Origin: an uncultured Clostridia bacterium
GTDB taxonomy: Bacteria > Bacillota > Clostridia > Christensenellales > UBA3700
NCBI GenBank assembly: GCA_947176975.1
Contig: CAMWSW010000026.1
Span: 1-9,670 of the forward strand
Reading direction: 5' to 3'
Length of the DNA stretch: 9,670 nucleotides
The notes under the pieces: generated by a model
Told to the model about the DNA's origin: nothing
Seen by the model: the letters and a program-made list of their open reading frames with translations, nothing else
The model's database searches: none
Made by a program: the position numbers and the translations under genes
Part shown: in pieces, positions 6,187-9,670 of the stretch
How positions within the stretch are numbered: position 1 is the stretch's first letter
How the letters are laid out: each line of letters opens with the position of its first letter

Positions 6187-7211
6187 TGGCAAAGATAATT
6201 ACCGTCGGAGAAATAATGATGAGATTGCAGCCTGCAGGATATCAACGTATTATGCAGGCAAACGCTTTTGACATAGTATTCGGCGGAGGAGAGGCAAATG
6301 TAGCAGTATCTTTGGCGCAATACGGCGAAGACGTGGCATTCGTCACCAAATTGCCGGCAAACGTACTCGGCGACAAGTGCGTGAGAGAACTCAAAGGCTG
6401 GGGAGTGGACACTTCCAAGATTGTCAGAGGCGGCAACAGAATAGGTATATATTTTTGTGAAAAAGGCTGTTCGCAAAGAAGCAGCAACGTAATATACGAC
6501 AGAGCGGGAAGCGCAATCGCCGAAGTAGGCGAAGACGATTTTGATATAGACGCTATGCTTGACGGCGCAAAGTGGTTGCACTGGACGGGCATCACTCCCG
6601 CAATATCCGACAATATGGCAAAGGTCATGGCAAAGATACTCAAAGCCGCAAAACAAAAGGGCATCACGGTATCTTGCGACCTCAATTATCGCAAAAAGCT
6701 ATGGAGCAAGCAAAAGGCAAATGAAGTCATGAGCGAACTTGTCAAATACGTCGACGTACTCATCTCCAACGAAGAGGACAGCAAGGACGTGTTCGGTATC
6801 GAAGCCGACGGCACGAATATCAACGCAGGCGTGATTTCCGCAAAGGGATACGAGAGCATAGGCAAACAGCTTATGGCGAAATTCCCCAATATCAAGTACG
6901 TTGCATTCACGCTCCGCGAATCAATCTCGGCATCTTGCAACGGCTGGTCTGCAATACTCATCGACGGCAAGAAAGTATATTCTTCCAAGAAGTATATGAT
7001 TGACATAGTCGACAGAGTGGGCGGCGGAGACAGCTTCGGCGCAGGTCTTATATATTCTCTTATCAATAATATGAGTCCGCAGGATTGCATAGAATACGCA
7101 GTTGCGGCGTCTTGCCTCAAGCACACCGTAGAGGGCGATTTCAATATCGCAAGCGTAGACGAAGTCAAAAAACTTGCCGGAGGTGACGGAAGTGGCAGAG
7201 TTCAAAGATAG
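6186..7211 (+). CDS. kdgK: 2-dehydro-3-deoxygluconokinase (KDG kinase, PfkB family)
   Basis: 341 residues. It phosphorylates 2-keto-3-deoxygluconate with ATP to KDPG, the substrate of the preceding gene's product. Ribokinase/PfkB features are the N-terminal GGGEANVAVSLAQYG (33-47), the substrate-lid region with YFCEKG, CDLNYRKKLW (164-173), ISNEED (193-198), and the C-terminal signature DRVGGGDSFGAGL (276-288) with catalytic Asp282. PfkB kinases as a group are hard to tell apart by sequence; the NYRKKLW motif and its place between KDPG aldolase and uronate enzymes make KDG the best substrate. The ATG shares one base with the kdgA stop (TAATG) and has GGAGG at 6172-6176, so the two are translationally coupled. 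Its last 20 bases overlap the start of uxaC, and the uxaC ribosome binding site is inside its coding sequence. Confidence 0.93.
   Translation: MAKIITVGEIMMRLQPAGYQRIMQANAFDIVFGGGEANVAVSLAQYGEDVAFVTKLPANVLGDKCVRELKGWGVDTSKIVRGGNRIGIYFCEKGCSQRSSNVIYDRAGSAIAEVGEDDFDIDAMLDGAKWLHWTGITPAISDNMAKVMAKILKAAKQKGITVSCDLNYRKKLWSKQKANEVMSELVKYVDVLISNEEDSKDVFGIEADGTNINAGVISAKGYESIGKQLMAKFPNIKYVAFTLRESISASCNGWSAILIDGKKVYSSKKYMIDIVDRVGGGDSFGAGLIYSLINNMSPQDCIEYAVAASCLKHTVEGDFNIASVDEVKKLAGGDGSGRVQR
7179..7186 (+). promoter_or_regulatory. Ribosome binding site that fixes the uxaC start
   Basis: GGAGGTGA, a near-full match to the 16S 3' end, sits five bases before a GTG at 7192. A TTG at 7174 would extend the protein by six residues but lies upstream of this site, so GTG 7192 is preferred. 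Confidence 0.8.
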
Positions 7212-8574
7212 AAACGTGGATATACTTCTCAGCAAGTATTCCAAAAAGATTTATGCACAAGTCAAGGATTTGCCTATAGTGGATTACCACTGTCATCTCT
7301 CCCCAAAGGAGATTTACGAAGACGAGCCGTTTGAAAATATAGGTGTAATGTGGCTTGCGGGTGACCATTATAAATGGCGTCTTATGAGAGGCGCAGGCGT
7401 GGACGAAAAGTATATCACGGGCGACGCAGATTGGTGGGAAAAGTTTTATCAATTTGCAAAAGTAGCAGGCACGGCGTACGGTAATCCCATCAAGGATTGG
7501 TGCGCGCTTGAGTTGAGTTTCTTCTTTGATATCAACACCCCGCTCAACGAGGCTACCGCTCAAGATATTTGGAATAGGGCAAACAAAGTTATCGCGTCGC
7601 GCAAGCTCTCTCCCAAAAAGCTTATCAAGATGGCAAACGTGGAGTATATCGCCACGACCGACGACCCTTGCGACGATTTGAAATATCACGATTTGCTTGC
7701 AAAGGATAGCAAACTTAAAGTAAAAATCGTTCCGTCCTTCAGAGTGGATAATATCGTGCTTGCAAGGGCAAAGGGATACGACGAGTATATTGCCCGCCTC
7801 GGCGAAGCAAGCGGAGTAAACATATGCGATTTGACTACGCTTAAGGAAGCCATACTCAAGAGAATGGATTATTTCGTCGAGAGAGGATGCAAGTTTTCCG
7901 ACGTGGGCGTAGAGGGATTTCCAAAGCGCGTTGCCGAAGAGAGCGAGGCATACAGAACTTTCAAAAAGTTGATTGCAGGTTTGCAAGTAGACGATTTTGA
8001 GTTTGACGGATTTTGGGGATATATGTATCTCTTTTTGGCAAAGGCGTACAAGGAGCGCGATATGGTTCAGCAATGGCATCTTGCCGTTACGAGAAACTCC
8101 AATACGCTTATGTTCAACAAATTGGGAAGAGATATGGGCTTTGATTGCGTAGGCGACGCTTTTGACGTCAAATACGTCAAGAATATCATTGATATGGCAA
8201 ACAATGACGACGCGTTGCCAAAGACGATTATATATACGCTCAATCCCACAATGTATTATCCTTTGATTACTATGTGCGGAGCTTTCAGAGACGTGGTAAT
8301 CGGCATCAGTTGGTGGTTCTGCGATCACAAGAGGGGTATGTACGAGACGTTGCGTACGTTGACGGAACTTGGACATATCACTTCGCTCGTGGGCATGTTG
8401 ACGGACAGCAGAAGCTTCCTGTCATACACGCGTCACGACTATTACAGACAGATAGTATGCGACTTCCTCGGTTCGCTGATGGAGAGCGAGGAAGACATAT
8501 ACGCCATTGAAGTGGCAAAAGCTATTTGCTACGGCAATGCAAAAAAACTTGTGGAGGGAAAAAATGAGTTTTAA
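7192..8574 (+). CDS. uxaC: Glucuronate/uronate isomerase
   Basis: 460 residues from GTG 7192. It is a cytoplasmic amidohydrolase-superfamily isomerase that turns D-glucuronate into D-fructuronate (and often D-galacturonate into D-tagaturonate). Hallmarks are the metal-binding DYHCHL (His33, His35), GDHYKWR (58-64), TTDDP (155-159), QQWHLAVTRN (293-302, His296), the tryptophan-rich GISWWF (371-376) and the highly conserved GMLTDSRSFLSYTRH (401-415). Length is close to the roughly 470 residues of the E. coli protein. The start codon is GTG, chosen because of the GGAGGTGA site at 7179-7186; a TTG at 7174 is the alternative. It overlaps kdgK by 20 bases and uxuA by 11, in the middle of a coupled operon. 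Which uronate is preferred is not visible, but the neighbouring mannonate dehydratase points to glucuronate. Confidence 0.96.
   Translation: MAEFKDRNVDILLSKYSKKIYAQVKDLPIVDYHCHLSPKEIYEDEPFENIGVMWLAGDHYKWRLMRGAGVDEKYITGDADWWEKFYQFAKVAGTAYGNPIKDWCALELSFFFDINTPLNEATAQDIWNRANKVIASRKLSPKKLIKMANVEYIATTDDPCDDLKYHDLLAKDSKLKVKIVPSFRVDNIVLARAKGYDEYIARLGEASGVNICDLTTLKEAILKRMDYFVERGCKFSDVGVEGFPKRVAEESEAYRTFKKLIAGLQVDDFEFDGFWGYMYLFLAKAYKERDMVQQWHLAVTRNSNTLMFNKLGRDMGFDCVGDAFDVKYVKNIIDMANNDDALPKTIIYTLNPTMYYPLITMCGAFRDVVIGISWWFCDHKRGMYETLRTLTELGHITSLVGMLTDSRSFLSYTRHDYYRQIVCDFLGSLMESEEDIYAIEVAKAICYGNAKKLVEGKNEF
8553..8557 (+). promoter_or_regulatory. Ribosome binding site that fixes the uxuA start
   Basis: GGAGG lies six bases before the ATG at 8564, inside the last codons of uxaC. 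The frame also has an ATG at 8507, but that would add 19 residues unlike the family's N-terminus and has no comparable site. Confidence 0.8.
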
Positions 8575-9610
8575 GATGACTTTCCGTTGGTACGGAAACG
8601 ACGACAAAATCACGCTTGACAAGATAAGGCAGATACCTTGCATGACGGGTATCGTGTCGGCAATATACGACACTCCTGTCGGCGAGGTGTGGAGCAATGA
8701 GTCCATAATGGCAATGAAAAAGCAAATCGAGGATGCGGGACTTGCATTTGAAGTAGTGGAGAGCGTACCTGTTCACGAGGATATCAAGCTCGGCAACGCA
8801 AATGCAAAACGTCTTATCGAGAATTATAAAGAGAACGTCAGAAGACTTGGAAGAGCGGGAGTAAAGTGTATATGTTACAACTTTATGCCGGTATTCGATT
8901 GGCTGAGAAGCAATCTTGCAAAACCTCTTGCCGACGGCTCCAACGCTTTGGCATACGACCACGAGACCGTGCTCAATCTCAATCCTTTGACGAGTGAATT
9001 GTCGCTCCCCGGTTGGGATGCAAGCTATACCAAAGAGGGACTTAAAGACCTTCTCAATCAATACAAAGATATCGACGAAGAGAAACTTTGGGAGAATATG
9101 AGCGTATTCCTCAAAGAAGTAATACCCGTCGCAGAGGAGAGCGGCGTCAAGATGGCAATCCACCCCGACGATCCACCATGGGGAATATTCGGCTTACCGA
9201 GAGTCATCACTTGCGAAGAAAATCTCAAGAGATTCTTGTCAATCGTCGACAGCCCTGCCAACGGCGTAACTTTCTGTACGGGTTCTTTGGGCGTAGCGCC
9301 TACCAACGACCTCGTGAGTATGATACATACTTGCAAGGGCAGAATGCCTTTCGTGCATTTGAGAAATATCAAGATTACGGGCGACCATTGCTTTGAAGAG
9401 AGCGGACACCTCTCAAGCGAGGGAAGTCTCGATATGTACGCAATAATCAAAGCTTTGCATGACGACGGTTTTGACGGATACGTCAGACCCGACCACGGCA
9501 GAATGATTTGGGGCGAAACAGGCAGAGGCGGTTACGGTCTCTACGACAGAGCTCTCGGCGCAATGTATCTGCAAGGCATAATTGAAGCGGTAGAAAAAGA
9601 AAGCAAGTAA
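8564..9610 (+). CDS. uxuA: Mannonate dehydratase
   Basis: 348 residues from ATG 8564. It dehydrates D-mannonate to 2-keto-3-deoxygluconate, the substrate of KdgK, and is a metal-dependent TIM-barrel enzyme of the xylose-isomerase-like superfamily. Conserved blocks are FRWYG (7-11), TPVGEVW (37-43), VESVPVHEDIK (65-75), CYNFMPVFDW (104-113), AIHPDDPPWGIFGLPR (198-213, His200), TFCTGSLG (236-243), HLRN (265-268) and RPDHGR (308-313). It is about 45 residues shorter than the E. coli enzyme, mainly in the central region; shorter forms are common in Firmicutes, so this is not read as a truncation. The start follows from the N-terminal family match and the GGAGG at 8553-8557, and overlaps the uxaC stop by 11 bases. 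It is the last gene of the operon seen here; the reductase that supplies mannonate (UxuB) is not in the window. Confidence 0.96.
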   Translation: MSFKMTFRWYGNDDKITLDKIRQIPCMTGIVSAIYDTPVGEVWSNESIMAMKKQIEDAGLAFEVVESVPVHEDIKLGNANAKRLIENYKENVRRLGRAGVKCICYNFMPVFDWLRSNLAKPLADGSNALAYDHETVLNLNPLTSELSLPGWDASYTKEGLKDLLNQYKDIDEEKLWENMSVFLKEVIPVAEESGVKMAIHPDDPPWGIFGLPRVITCEENLKRFLSIVDSPANGVTFCTGSLGVAPTNDLVSMIHTCKGRMPFVHLRNIKITGDHCFEESGHLSSEGSLDMYAIIKALHDDGFDGYVRPDHGRMIWGETGRGGYGLYDRALGAMYLQGIIEAVEKESK

Positions 9611-9619
9611 GACTTTGAC

Positions 9620-9649
9620 GTCACCTTGAGCGAAGTCGAAAGGTCTCAA
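9620..9649. repeat. Dispersed hairpin repeat, copy B
   Basis: A 30-bp unit ten bases after the uxuA stop. It has the same ends as copy A at 4063-4102 (GTC at the left, CTCAA at the right). Its arms ACCTT (9623-9627) and AAGGT (9640-9644) differ from copy A at three of five positions, each change matched on the other arm. The interior is 12 bases instead of 22. There is no T-tract, so it is not a typical terminator, though it may protect the 3' end of the operon mRNA. Confidence 0.6.
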
Positions 9650-9662
9650 CCTATTAAATAGG
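9650..9662. promoter_or_regulatory. Short perfect inverted repeat near the window end
   Basis: CCTATT-A-AATAGG, with 6-bp arms around one base, lies next to hairpin repeat copy B and is followed by A/T-rich sequence to the edge. It could be an operator of a following gene or a chance dyad; the window ends too soon to tell. Confidence 0.25.
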
Positions 9663-9670
9663 ATATATAA

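Noticed and set aside
5637..6656. Minus-strand open frame of 339 codons opposite kdgA and kdgK
   Set aside because: It spans two recognised genes on the other strand and shows no family motif or ribosome binding site worth noting.
7165..8376. Long minus-strand open frame of 403 codons opposite uxaC
   Set aside because: It lies wholly opposite a clearly conserved gene, its translation is rich in Cys, His and Ile with no known motif, and it comes from codon bias of the plus-strand gene.

Overview
The window suggests a low-to-moderate G+C, Gram-positive-type anaerobe (Bacillota, most likely an uncultured Clostridia-like gut bacterium). The reasons are strong GGAGG-type ribosome binding sites, TTGNNN/TATAAT promoters, a very large repeat-rich surface protein of the MBG/YDG (bacterial Ig-like) kind, and a Firmicutes-style hexuronate operon. 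The taxonomic call is an inference; no rRNA or other marker gene is present.

Left region (1-4170): the 3' part of one very large plus-strand gene. Its reading frame is already open at base 1, so the start lies outside the window. The product has many extracellular beta-sandwich-like repeats, an Asn/Pro/Gly-rich linker, a cluster of membrane segments, then a probably cytoplasmic tail with a coiled coil, a Val/Glu/Lys repeat and an unrecognised C-terminal domain. The 246 bp after its stop codon hold no gene. They hold a ~131-bp imperfect palindrome, one copy of a small dispersed hairpin repeat and a bidirectional terminator shared with the next gene.

Middle (4171-5535): two minus-strand genes. 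One is a 110-residue membrane protein of unknown function with its own promoter. The other is an AraC-family regulator with an N-terminal cupin-like sensor domain. A 179-bp divergent control region carries promoters for the regulator and for the right-hand operon, plus candidate operators.

Right (5536-9610): a tight plus-strand operon kdgA-kdgK-uxaC-uxuA with every junction overlapping. It encodes most of glucuronate breakdown: glucuronate to fructuronate (UxaC), mannonate to 2-keto-3-deoxygluconate (UxuA), phosphorylation to KDPG (KdgK), and cleavage to pyruvate plus glyceraldehyde-3-phosphate (KdgA). The reductase joining fructuronate to mannonate (UxuB) and any uptake system are not in the window. 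The divergent AraC-type protein is the obvious candidate regulator. A second copy of the dispersed hairpin repeat follows uxuA.

The enzymes are ordinary. The less ordinary material is the membrane-spanning surface protein with its unknown cytoplasmic domain, the long palindrome behind it, and the two hairpin-repeat copies whose stems differ by compensating base changes.
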